A DNA stretch of 50,622 nucleotides, from contig DHVE01000072.1 in the NCBI GenBank assembly GCA_002412495.1, positions 1 to 50,622 on the forward strand, in the 5' to 3' direction. The notes under the pieces were generated by a model, which searched no databases, was not told where the DNA came from, and was given only the letters and a program-made list of their open reading frames with translations. The position numbers were made by a program, and so were the translations under genes. Positions 8,262 through 15,627 of this stretch are shown here, in pieces (the first letter of the stretch is position 1; every line of letters starts with the position of its first letter). The stretch comes from Betaproteobacteria bacterium UBA5216. GTDB taxonomy: Bacteria; Pseudomonadota; Gammaproteobacteria; Burkholderiales; SG8-41.

Positions 8262-8972
8262 ATGAATGTTTTTACGCTGATTCAGGCGTGGCGCTGGGCG
8301 CTGGCACTGCTGCTGGCCTTGTCGGGCGCGGCTGCATGGGCGCAGACCGTGGGCTACGTGGTGCAATTGAGTGGCACGCTGTCGGTGCAGCGGGCCGATG
8401 GCAGCACGCGTATTCTTTCGCTCAAATCGGCGGTGGCGGCGAGCGACACGCTCAGTACGCAAAAGGACAGCTTTGCCACCGTGAATTTTAGCGATGGCAG
8501 CTCGGCGACGCTGCGACCGAACACCAGCCTGCGAGTCGATCAATATCAGTTCGACAAAGACAAGCCGCAGGCGGACAACTTCGGCATGCGTTTGCTCAAA
8601 GGCGGTTTGCGTTCCGTGACGGGGTTGATCGGCAAGCGCGGCAATCAGGATGCCTACAAGATTCAAACCAATACGGCAACGATGGGTATCCGCGGTTCTT
8701 CGGGCGATACGCTCGATTGCTCGCAGGGATGCGAAGGCGTCACCAGCCGGGGCGGCGGGCTGGCGCACGGGGTTTACCACGTGACGTACACGGGCCTTTA
8801 CATCATGACCACCAAGGCCGGTTCCATCCTGATCGGCCCCGGACAATTCGGCTTTGCGGATGATCCCGATAAACCGCCGGTATTGCTGGAGGGCGATCCC
8901 GGCTTGGGCCTTGATCCCGTCCCTTTTTCGTTAGGGTCTTTTGATCCGCCGCAGGAATGCGCCGTGCGTTAG
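8262..8972 (+). CDS. Secreted FecR-domain protein
   Basis: 236 residues. ATG 8262 is chosen because GGGGAG sits nine to ten bases upstream and a clean signal peptide then begins at residue 1 (cleavage after AWA, about residue 27). The in-frame ATG 8235 would put a polar stretch ahead of it. Residues about 30-150 match the FecR fold: VQLSGTLSVQRADG, then DTLSTQKDSFATVNFSDGS and RPNTSLRVDQY. True FecR anti-sigma regulators have a cytoplasmic part and one membrane helix. This protein has neither, so it belongs to the exported stand-alone FecR-domain proteins of unclear function. No ECF sigma factor or TonB receptor is nearby. A strong terminator follows 30 bp after the stop. Confidence 0.85.
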   Translation: MNVFTLIQAWRWALALLLALSGAAAWAQTVGYVVQLSGTLSVQRADGSTRILSLKSAVAASDTLSTQKDSFATVNFSDGSSATLRPNTSLRVDQYQFDKDKPQADNFGMRLLKGGLRSVTGLIGKRGNQDAYKIQTNTATMGIRGSSGDTLDCSQGCEGVTSRGGGLAHGVYHVTYTGLYIMTTKAGSILIGPGQFGFADDPDKPPVLLEGDPGLGLDPVPFSLGSFDPPQECAVR

Positions 8973-9002
8973 TTGCTGCGGCAGACCGGATGTATACCCA
9001 TC

Positions 9003-9031
9003 AAACCCCGCTGTTCGCGGGGTTTGTTTTT
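9003..9031 (+). terminator. Rho-independent terminator after the FecR-domain gene
   Basis: AAACCCCGC, loop TGTTC, GCGGGGTTT, then GTTTTT: a perfect 9-bp stem with a U-tract. It isolates the FecR-domain gene from ftsK. Confidence 0.93.
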
Positions 9032-9076
9032 ATGGCGGCTGCTGGAGGATTTGTCATATAATCATCACGTTATGAG

Positions 9077-11413
9077 ATGTACTTAATCCCCGTGCCCAGC
9101 AACGAAAACACCCTTAACGGCAACGCCGCCAGGAACCCACTTCCGCCGCGTATTGCCGCGCTGCTGCGAGAGTTTGGGTGGTTCGCGCTGCTGGCCGTGG
9201 CGCTGTATCTGCTGATCGTTCTCTACACCTATCACAAGGGCGATCCGGGCTGGTCCCACAGTTTGCGTGCCACCTCCATACGCAATTCAGGTGGCGTCAT
9301 CGGCGCCTATCTGTCGGATTTGCTGCTCTACCTGTTCGGCATTTCCGCTTACTGGTGGGTGCTGTTTTGCGCCGCGGTGGTGACGTGGGGATTCCGGCGC
9401 ATTGAAGTCATCCCTGAAACCGACCGGCGGTCTTACATTGTAATGGGCATGGGTTTTCTGGTGCTGCTGATCGCGAGCAGCGGCATCGAATATCTGCGCC
9501 TGCACACCTTGAAGGCGGTGTTGCCCCTGGCGCCCGGCGGCGTGATCGGGTCGCTTGCCGGCGGCGTGGCTTCGAAGCTGCTGGGATTCACGGGCGGTAC
9601 ACTGATTCTGTTGCTGGTGTTCGCGGCGGGACTGAGCCTGTTCACCAGCGTGTCGTGGCTGACCATTATCGAAAAAATCGGCACGGGCCTTGAATTCGCG
9701 TTCAACACGGTCGTGAGCCGTTGGCAGGAGCGGCAGGACCGGCGCGCCGGCGAACAGGCGCTGATCGAGCGCGAAGAAGTCGTCGAAGAAACGCGACGCA
9801 AGTTCGAGATTCACGAGCCCGTCCGTATCGAACCGCCGCGCGTTGAAATACCGAAATCACCGCGCGTAGAGCGTGAGAAGCAGGCGCCGTTGTTCGAGAA
9901 CATGCCGGATTCTCTGCTGCCGCCGTTGCATCTGCTTGACGAAGCCGAGCGCCATCTCGAGATACTTTCGCCGGAAACGCTCGAATTCACCTCGCGCCTG
10001 ATCGAGAAAAAACTCAATGATTTCGGCGTTGAAGTCAAAGTGGTCGCGGCGTATCCCGGCCCGGTGGTGACGCGCTACGAAATCGAACCCGCCGTGGGCG
10101 TGAAGGGCAGTCAGATCATCAATCTGGTACGCGATCTGGCGCGCGCGCTGTCGGTGATCAGTATCCGCGTGGTCGAAACCATACCCGGCAAGAGTTGCAT
10201 GGGGCTGGAAATACCCAATCCGAAGCGGCAGGTGGTCAAGCTCACCGAGATACTGAGTTCGCAGGTGTACGCGGACATGAGCTCGCCGCTGACGCTGGCG
10301 ATGGGCAAGGATATTGCCGGCAATCCCGTGGTGGCCGACCTTGCTCGCATGCCGCATTTGCTGGTCGCGGGCACCACCGGCTCGGGTAAATCGGTGGCGA
10401 TCAACGCGATGATTCTCTCGTTGCTCTACAAAGCGCCGCCGACACAGGTGCGCCTGATCCTGATCGACCCGAAGATGCTGGAGCTATCCGTCTACGAAGG
10501 CATACCGCATCTGCTGGCGCCGGTGGTCACCGACATGCGGCAGGCCGCGCACGCGTTAAACTGGTGCGTGGGCGAGATGGAGCGCCGTTACAAACTGATG
10601 TCCGCGCTGGGCGTGCGTAACCTCGCGGGCTTTAACCAGAAAATACGCGACGCCGAAAAAGCCAAAACGCCGATTGCCAATCCGCTGGTGCCGGGCGAAG
10701 TCGATCCCGAGCCGCTGCACGAAATGCCGCTGATCGTGGTGGTGATCGACGAGTTGGCGGATCTGCTGATGGTGGTCGGCAAAAAGGTTGAAGAATTGAT
10801 TGCGCGCATCGCACAGAAAGCGCGTGCGGCGGGTATCCATCTGGTGCTGGCGACGCAACGGCCTTCGGTGGATGTGATCACCGGCTTGATCAAAGCTAAC
10901 ATTCCGTCGCGCGTGGCGTTCCAGGTGGCCGCTAAGGTGGATTCACGAACCATTCTGGATCAGATGGGGGCCGAGGCGCTGCTCGGGCAGGGTGACATGC
11001 TCTATCTGCCCCCCGGAACTGGTTTGACGCAACGCGTGCACGGTGCGTTTGTGTCCGATCACGAAGTGCATAAAATCGTCGATTACCTGAAGAGTCTGGC
11101 GCAGCCCCAATACATCGACGACATTCTGAACGGCGGTGCGAGCGAGGGCGAATCCGGTGATGCGCTCGATGGCGGTACTGGGGTCAATGGCAATGGCGAG
11201 GCCGACGAGCTCTACGATCAAGCCGTCGCCATTGTGATCAAAACGCGGAGGCCCTCGATATCGCTGGTGCAGCGCCATCTGCGCATCGGCTACAACCGCG
11301 CCGCAAGGCTGATCGAGCAGATGGAGCGCTCCGGGCTGGTTTCCACCATGGGATCGAACGGCAATCGCGAAGTGCTGGCGCCCGCGCCGGCCGGGGACGC
11401 CGGCGAACGTTAA
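9077..11413 (+). CDS. ftsK: DNA translocase FtsK
   Basis: A hexameric ATPase at the division septum that pumps chromosome ends toward XerCD/dif and anchors to the divisome. The 778 residues give the short-linker form. About four membrane helices lie within residues 30-200, then a short charged linker, then the motor with Walker A GTTGSGKS at 432-439 and Walker B LIVVVIDELADLL. The C-terminal gamma winged helix (about 710-770, TRRPSISLVQRHLRIGYNRA) reads KOPS sites. The start at ATG 9077 is the ORF limit; no good ribosome site is seen, and a start a few codons later is possible. It heads the ftsK / DUF4124 / lolA / rarA run. Confidence 0.96.
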   Translation: MYLIPVPSNENTLNGNAARNPLPPRIAALLREFGWFALLAVALYLLIVLYTYHKGDPGWSHSLRATSIRNSGGVIGAYLSDLLLYLFGISAYWWVLFCAAVVTWGFRRIEVIPETDRRSYIVMGMGFLVLLIASSGIEYLRLHTLKAVLPLAPGGVIGSLAGGVASKLLGFTGGTLILLLVFAAGLSLFTSVSWLTIIEKIGTGLEFAFNTVVSRWQERQDRRAGEQALIEREEVVEETRRKFEIHEPVRIEPPRVEIPKSPRVEREKQAPLFENMPDSLLPPLHLLDEAERHLEILSPETLEFTSRLIEKKLNDFGVEVKVVAAYPGPVVTRYEIEPAVGVKGSQIINLVRDLARALSVISIRVVETIPGKSCMGLEIPNPKRQVVKLTEILSSQVYADMSSPLTLAMGKDIAGNPVVADLARMPHLLVAGTTGSGKSVAINAMILSLLYKAPPTQVRLILIDPKMLELSVYEGIPHLLAPVVTDMRQAAHALNWCVGEMERRYKLMSALGVRNLAGFNQKIRDAEKAKTPIANPLVPGEVDPEPLHEMPLIVVVIDELADLLMVVGKKVEELIARIAQKARAAGIHLVLATQRPSVDVITGLIKANIPSRVAFQVAAKVDSRTILDQMGAEALLGQGDMLYLPPGTGLTQRVHGAFVSDHEVHKIVDYLKSLAQPQYIDDILNGGASEGESGDALDGGTGVNGNGEADELYDQAVAIVIKTRRPSISLVQRHLRIGYNRAARLIEQMERSGLVSTMGSNGNREVLAPAPAGDAGER

Positions 11414-11566
11414 TCATTCCGCGGGCGATGCCGGCGGACGAAAATGCGCGGGCCGCGCGCGTGTCGGCTGTCAGCGCCGTTGCCCCTGCAAGCGTTAAAC
11501 CTTGACCGCCAACCGCTGTCCAATCTGGCGAACCATCCTTACCGTGAGTCTGTCGTGAGGTTTTCC

Positions 11567-12091
11567 ATGTTAAAACCGCTGTGGATTGTGATCCCCGCCC
11601 TGCTGGGGGTGGCGCCAGCGCTACAGGCCGCCGACATCTACCGTTGGGTCGATGAGCGTGGCGTGACGCAATACAGCGAAAAGCCGCCCGCGAACCGGCC
11701 GGCAACGCGGGTGGACGGCCGCCCGGCAGCCGCGTCGGTGGATGCCGATGGCAAACTGATCGAGGCGCACAAGGCCGCGCCGCCCGCGCCCGCGTCGCAA
11801 CCATCGGTGGCCATGGCACCCCCACCGCCTCCGCCCGTCACGGTTGTGCCGCAGGACAAACCCGTGCGCGGCATGGATTTCTCGACATTCGTGTATTTGC
11901 GCAGGGGCATGTCCGAAGGCGAGGTGCTGCTGCGCGCGGGGCAACCTGATTTTGAAAGCGTTGAAAATTTTCGTAACATGGTCGTGAAATCGTTGTATTA
12001 CTATCCCACCGCCAGCAACCCGTTTATCACCGTCGTCACCGTGCGCGGCGGGCGTGTCGCCGACATTGATCGAACCCGCAAGACTTTTTAG
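11567..12091 (+). CDS. Exported DUF4124-domain protein
   Basis: 174 residues from ATG 11567, which has GTGAGG nine bases upstream. The same frame is open further 5' to 11444, but that part is arginine-rich and not protein-like. A signal peptide covers residues 1-21 (cleavage after LQA). Next is the DUF4124 motif DIYRWVDERGVTQYSEKPP, a proline-rich linker (about 80-95), and a C-terminal region (RRGMSEGEVLLRAGQPD) that resembles small DUF2845- or SmpA-like repeats. The function is unknown, probably envelope. It sits between ftsK and lolA, with its stop 12 bp before lolA, so the two are probably cotranscribed. Confidence 0.85.
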   Translation: MLKPLWIVIPALLGVAPALQAADIYRWVDERGVTQYSEKPPANRPATRVDGRPAAASVDADGKLIEAHKAAPPAPASQPSVAMAPPPPPPVTVVPQDKPVRGMDFSTFVYLRRGMSEGEVLLRAGQPDFESVENFRNMVVKSLYYYPTASNPFITVVTVRGGRVADIDRTRKTF

Positions 12092-12103
12092 AAAACAACG
12101 TAA

Positions 12104-12709
12104 ATGACCAAACTTCTTTTTTTGCTGTTGCTGGTTCCCGCGCTCGCCTTCGGCGCCACCACCGAGACGCTCAAGGCGCTGCTCGCCCAGACCACCACCG
12201 CGAAGGGCCGCTTCGCGCAAATGGTGCTCGATAAAAATCTGAAAAAATTGCAGGAATCAACGGGCACCATGCAGTTTTCGCGTCCCGGAAAATTTCGCTG
12301 GGAATACAACAAACCGTTTGAACAGGTCATCGTGGGCGACGGCAGCAAGTTATGGATCTACGACAAGGATTTGAATCAGGTCACCGAACGCAAACTCGAC
12401 AAGGCGCTGGGGGCGAGCCCGGCGGCATTGCTCGCGGGCAGCAACGAAATCGAAAAAAGTTACACGCTGAACAACATTGGCAATCAGGAAGGTCTCGATT
12501 GGCTGGAGGCGATTCCCAAGTCGAAGGACACCGCCTTCGAGCGCGTGCGCATGGGATTCAGCAAAGGCGGGCTGGAGGCGATGGAACTGCGTGACCAGTT
12601 CGGACAAGTCACCGTGATCAAGTTCGCCGATATCGAACGCAACCCAAAACTCGCGGCGGATGCGTTTACGTTCACACCGCCCAAAGGCGCCGATGTGATT
12701 CGCGATTGA
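12104..12709 (+). CDS. lolA: Outer-membrane lipoprotein carrier protein LolA
   Basis: A periplasmic chaperone that carries lipoproteins from the LolCDE complex to LolB. The 201 residues start with a signal peptide (cleavage near residue 17, after AFG). The half-barrel sequence follows with family marks TAKGRFAQMVLD, GTMQFSRPGKFRWEY and the IVGDGSKLWIYDKDLNQV strand pair. The length is normal. It lies between ftsK and rarA, as in most Betaproteobacteria. A palindromic repeat fills the gap to rarA. Confidence 0.95.
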   Translation: MTKLLFLLLLVPALAFGATTETLKALLAQTTTAKGRFAQMVLDKNLKKLQESTGTMQFSRPGKFRWEYNKPFEQVIVGDGSKLWIYDKDLNQVTERKLDKALGASPAALLAGSNEIEKSYTLNNIGNQEGLDWLEAIPKSKDTAFERVRMGFSKGGLEAMELRDQFGQVTVIKFADIERNPKLAADAFTFTPPKGADVIRD

Positions 12710-12740
12710 TGTTCACTGAATTGCAAATTCAAGAAGTGTT

Positions 12741-12840
12741 GCCGCAAAGGCGCAAAGACGCAAAGAACTGCCGCAAAGAAAAACTTGCCTGCGTTTTTCT
12801 TTGCGTTTTCTTTGCGTCTTTGCTCCTTTGCGGTGAAGGG
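12741..12840. repeat. CGCAAAG-type palindromic repeat, copy 2
   Basis: CCGCAAAGGCGCAAAGACGC with a further CCGCAAAGAAAAA is mirrored by CTTTGCGTTTTCTTTGCGTC and CCTTTGCGG, then TGAAGGG. The core and tail are shared with 6190-6271. It can fold into a long stem between lolA and rarA and may limit read-through. Confidence 0.8.
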
Positions 12841-12887
12841 GTTGCACTCCAGCGTTCTGCGGTTCTTCCCAATAGCGGAATGGGGTC

Positions 12888-14195
12888 GTGAACGATCTCT
12901 TCGGCAAGCGCGAACCGCGCGCGCCGCTCGCCGAGCAACTGCGCCCGCGCACATTGAACGATGTTGTGGGGCAGGCGCATCTGTTGGGCGCGGGCAAACC
13001 GCTACGGCTCGCGTTTGAATCCAAAAAACCACACTCGATGATTTTGTGGGGGCCGCCGGGCGTGGGCAAAACCACGCTTGCGAGGTTGATGGCCGATGCC
13101 TTCGACGCCGAGTTCATCGCCATCAGCGCGGTGTTTTCCGGCGTGAAAGAGATCCGCGAAGCGCTCAACCGAGCCGAACTCACGCTGCAACAAAACGGCC
13201 GGCACACGCTGCTGTTTGTCGATGAAGTGCATCGTTTCAACAAGGCACAGCAGGACGCGTTCCTGCCGTATGTCGAGCGCGGCCTGATCACGTTCATCGG
13301 CGCCACCACCGAGAACCCGTCGTTTGAACTGAACAACGCGCTGCTGTCGCGCGCGGCGGTCTACGTGCTGCAACCGTTGGGCGACAGCGAATTGATCGAT
13401 CTGTCCCGGCGGGCGTTTGGTAAATATCTGTTTTTAAAAGAAATCTCAGGTGAGGCGCGCAATGCCATCGTGGGGTACGCAGACGGTGATGCGCGCCGCC
13501 TGCTTAATCTGATCGAACAACTTGCCGATGCCGCTGAAGAAACCGGCCGTGACAGCATCGACGAAGCCTTCGTCAAAGCCACGCTCACACAAAGCCTGCG
13601 CCGCTTCGATAAAGGCGGCGACCAGTTCTACGATCAAATCTCCGCGCTGCATAAATCCGTGCGCGGTTCGTCGCCCGATGCCGCGCTGTACTGGATGGTG
13701 CGTATGTTAGACGGCGGCACCGATCCGCTGTATCTCGGCCGGCGCATCGTGCGCATGGCCAGCGAGGATATTGGTCTGGCCGACCCGCGCGCGCTGCGCA
13801 TGGCGCTCGATGCCTGCGAAACGTATGAACGGCTCGGCTCGCCCGAAGGCGAACTCGCGCTCGCCGAAGTGGTGATTTACTTAGCCGTGGCACCCAAAAG
13901 CAACGCCGCCTACGTAGCCTACAACGCCGCCCGCGCGCTGATACGAGAAGACAAATCGCGCCCCGTACCCGAACACCTGCGCAATGCGCCCACCAAGCTG
14001 ATGAAGGATTTAGGCTACGGCGCCAACTACCGCTACGCGCACGACGAGGCTGGCGCCTATGCCGCAGGGGAAAGTTATTTCCCCGACGGCATGACGCCGG
14101 CGAAGCTGTACGAGCCTACCGAGTTCGGGCTCGAGGCGAAGATACGGGAGAAGCTGGAACACCTGCGCGAGCTGGATCGCAAGGCGCGCAAGTAA
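12888..14195 (+). CDS. rarA: Replication-associated recombination protein A (MgsA/WRNIP1 family AAA+ ATPase)
   Basis: A tetrameric AAA+ ATPase that acts at stalled replication forks with SSB and RecA. The 435 residues start at GTG 12888, which gives the expected NDLFGKREPRAPLAEQLRPR. Walker A GPPGVGKTT is at 55-63 and the Walker B region is LLFVDEVHRFNKAQQD at 108-122. Sensor 1 follows, and the C-terminal MgsA domain (KSVRGSSPDAALYWMVRML, then PEHLRNAPTKLMKDLGYG) is complete. In many relatives serS follows directly; here it is 3.5 kb away. Confidence 0.96.
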   Translation: MNDLFGKREPRAPLAEQLRPRTLNDVVGQAHLLGAGKPLRLAFESKKPHSMILWGPPGVGKTTLARLMADAFDAEFIAISAVFSGVKEIREALNRAELTLQQNGRHTLLFVDEVHRFNKAQQDAFLPYVERGLITFIGATTENPSFELNNALLSRAAVYVLQPLGDSELIDLSRRAFGKYLFLKEISGEARNAIVGYADGDARRLLNLIEQLADAAEETGRDSIDEAFVKATLTQSLRRFDKGGDQFYDQISALHKSVRGSSPDAALYWMVRMLDGGTDPLYLGRRIVRMASEDIGLADPRALRMALDACETYERLGSPEGELALAEVVIYLAVAPKSNAAYVAYNAARALIREDKSRPVPEHLRNAPTKLMKDLGYGANYRYAHDEAGAYAAGESYFPDGMTPAKLYEPTEFGLEAKIREKLEHLRELDRKARK

Positions 14196-14324
14196 CGGGT
14201 TGGGTGGCTCTGAACGCAGAGAAGCCCGACGGTGGTGGTGAATGTCGTCTAGTGTTGGGCTTTGCAGCCCAACCTACAAATACTTATGGCCAGTGGTGGG
14301 CACCGGGGACGTGTCCACCGTTGT
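14196..14324. other. Non-coding stretch after rarA with a small hairpin
   Basis: No coding sequence I would defend. GTTGGGCT, four bases, AGCCCAAC (14254-14273) forms a perfect 8-bp hairpin of a type scattered in many environmental proteobacterial genomes. An imperfect palindrome, GTGG...CCAC, lies at about 14293-14315. The stretch marks the left border of the segment that separates rarA from serS. Confidence 0.5.
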
Positions 14325-14690
14325 TTAAGCCACTTGCACTGCATCGCTGGCAAGGTGATGTACACCGTATAGCTTTGCCCCTTCTCCAAAAAGGCTAGCC
14401 AGTAGCGCTAACAAATGCGCATGATCTTTATCGTCTACGGCGGCTATCGCAAGCACCGGCACCAAAGTGACCTCCGGTTCGATCGCGCCTGCCCGAACAA
14501 GAAATGCCAATTCCGATCCCTGCAACCATGTGGCAACGTATGGCACTACCGAAGTGGGACCCGCTGAATAACGTGTTCGCGCATAACTAGATTTCCCAAG
14601 ACACGCAGCCCTTGCGCCTTTGCTAATTGAAAAAAGCGATGAACGAACGCTCTGAAAGCGGAAGCGAGGGCCTCCCTTGTGTCGTCGCCA
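14325..14690 (-). pseudogene. Decayed, frameshifted remnant resembling a PTS EIIA type-2 domain
   Basis: Two minus-strand reading frames join near 14550-14560. Upstream, REALASAFRAFVHRFFQLAK leads to MREHVIQR. After a shift, GPTSVVPYVATW leads to LAFLVRAGAIEPEVTLVPVL and AVDDKDHAHLLALLASLF. Read together, the order (helical start, RExxxx box, hydrophobic strand, then a ...DDKDHAHLLALLA helix) resembles the fructose/Ntr EIIA fold. The usual phospho-histidine context IPH is not recognisable. The resemblance was judged by eye and is weak. The GC content is visibly lower than in neighbours. Confidence 0.33.
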
Positions 14691-14836
14691 CTTGGGGCTG
14701 CCGGTTTTCTCGTTCATCTGATGAATTCCGAATTCGACAATACCCGTAGAGTCGAGTTGACGGAGTGCTAAGTTCCAGGACATTGACCTTTCCCGAGCGT
14801 CTGAGTTGGTTGTTGACTTCGTGACGCGTGTTTCCA

Positions 14837-14977
14837 CTACTTCTTGTTCCAGCAATACAGCACGAGACAAAGTAATAACAATATCGCGGTCGACAGTACA
14901 TCTAAGAAAAAATTGGCCCATCCCCCTACACTGCCAACGACAATAAAAAGTAGCGGGATAAAGACGTACCAAGGCAT
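14837..14977 (-). CDS. Possible 46-residue two-helix membrane miniprotein
   Basis: Starting at ATG 14977 the frame reads a very hydrophobic 46-residue peptide: MPWYVFIPLLFIVVGSVGG, a short WANFFLDVLS turn, a second run AILLLLCLVLYCW, and a lysine end (NKK). The two membrane-length segments with a lysine tail look like a small inner-membrane protein rather than a random frame. There is no clear ribosome site, the base composition is AT-rich, and the surroundings are decayed, so it may equally be the N-terminal scrap of a lost membrane protein. Confidence 0.35.
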   Translation of the reverse strand: MPWYVFIPLLFIVVGSVGGWANFFLDVLSTAILLLLCLVLYCWNKK

Positions 14978-15065
14978 ATGTAAGAGGGGGAATCGAGTAG
15001 GAATTATCAATTCGTAGGCATAGCCCGGTAGTGGCGTAGCGTACGCCGGAGATGTCGTTTCGCCG

Positions 15066-15326
15066 CTACGCAGCGGCTCGCTTGTGGCTCGCCCGCTTTG
15101 GGCGCTTGGTCAAATCCGGAAGACTTTTCGACAACTCAGCCAAAGACAGCAGGGCGTTGTTGACGGCCGCCTCCGTAGGGAAGAGGCGAGCGACTTCGGG
15201 GGTGAGGCGCACCAGGTTTGTGCCTTTCACGACACGCAAGAAATATTTTCCGCGCACGCCTTTGCTTTGCAACGTTTTCAGCGTGAACTTTCTGTCGAGC
15301 GGATCGATATCAACGGTTTTCTTCAT
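15066..15326 (-). CDS. Putative antitoxin partner of the BrnT-like toxin (not BrnA-like)
   Basis: 86 residues, overlapping the 3' end of the BrnT-like gene by 17 bp, the position antitoxins take in brnT-type operons. The sequence has a basic N-terminus, KGVRGKYFLRVVKGTNLVRL, then TPEVARLFPTEAAVNNALLS and a lysine/arginine-rich tail. The GTNLV...PEVA..FP...AVN.AL pattern recalls small antitoxin-like proteins seen next to toxins in other bacteria. It lacks the DUF4415 ribbon-helix-helix of true BrnA. Coupling by overlap suggests co-translation. Confidence 0.65.
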   Translation of the reverse strand: MKKTVDIDPLDRKFTLKTLQSKGVRGKYFLRVVKGTNLVRLTPEVARLFPTEAAVNNALLSLAELSKSLPDLTKRPKRASHKRAAA

Positions 15327-15588
15327 ATATTTTCCTTTCTTCGCGCGTCACGCGGCGCGCACTAATGATGCGAATTCCCTTGGCCGATTCCACGTGCGAG
15401 ACGACCAGAATTCTGTGCTGATCTGACTGGCCGAACGTCAAATAGCGGGTTTCGCCCATCGAGTGTTCGCCGTCCAGATAGGTTATCGCCAGCGGATCGG
15501 TGAATACGCTTGCGCCCTCCGCAAAGGTGACTTTGTGCTTTGCGAAGTTTGAAACCGCTTTTCGTTCGTCCCAATCGAATTCAAACAT
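15310..15588 (-). CDS. BrnT-family toxin (DUF497)
   Basis: 92 residues matching the BrnT/DUF497 pattern: FEFDWDERKAVSNFAKHKVT at the N-terminus (family FxWDxxKxxxNxxKHgv), VFTDPLAITYLD, then RYLTFGQSDQHRILVVSHVE and the closing ISARRVTREERKIYEE. BrnT is a RelE-fold ribonuclease that inhibits translation and is neutralised by an antitoxin encoded just downstream. GGAG lies 12 bp before ATG 15588. The gene starts 39 bp after the amidohydrolase stop on the same strand, so read-through is possible. I avoid the symbol brnT because the partner is not BrnA. Confidence 0.87.
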   Translation of the reverse strand: MFEFDWDERKAVSNFAKHKVTFAEGASVFTDPLAITYLDGEHSMGETRYLTFGQSDQHRILVVSHVESAKGIRIISARRVTREERKIYEENR

Positions 15589-15627
15589 GATACGCGTCTC
15601 CGGCGGTTGCTGGAATTCGTATGTCGT

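Noticed and set aside
9287..9814. Minus-strand open frames opposite ftsK (also 9857-10357 and 10556-10953)
   Set aside because: Antisense shadows of a well-conserved gene; Gln/His/Arg-rich translations without motifs.
14204..14398. 64-residue plus-strand ORF after rarA
   Set aside because: It crosses a dispersed hairpin and shows no protein-like composition or ribosome site.
15052..15426. 124-residue plus-strand ORF opposite the toxin/antitoxin pair
   Set aside because: The minus-strand pair shows family motifs and overlap; the plus frame shows none.
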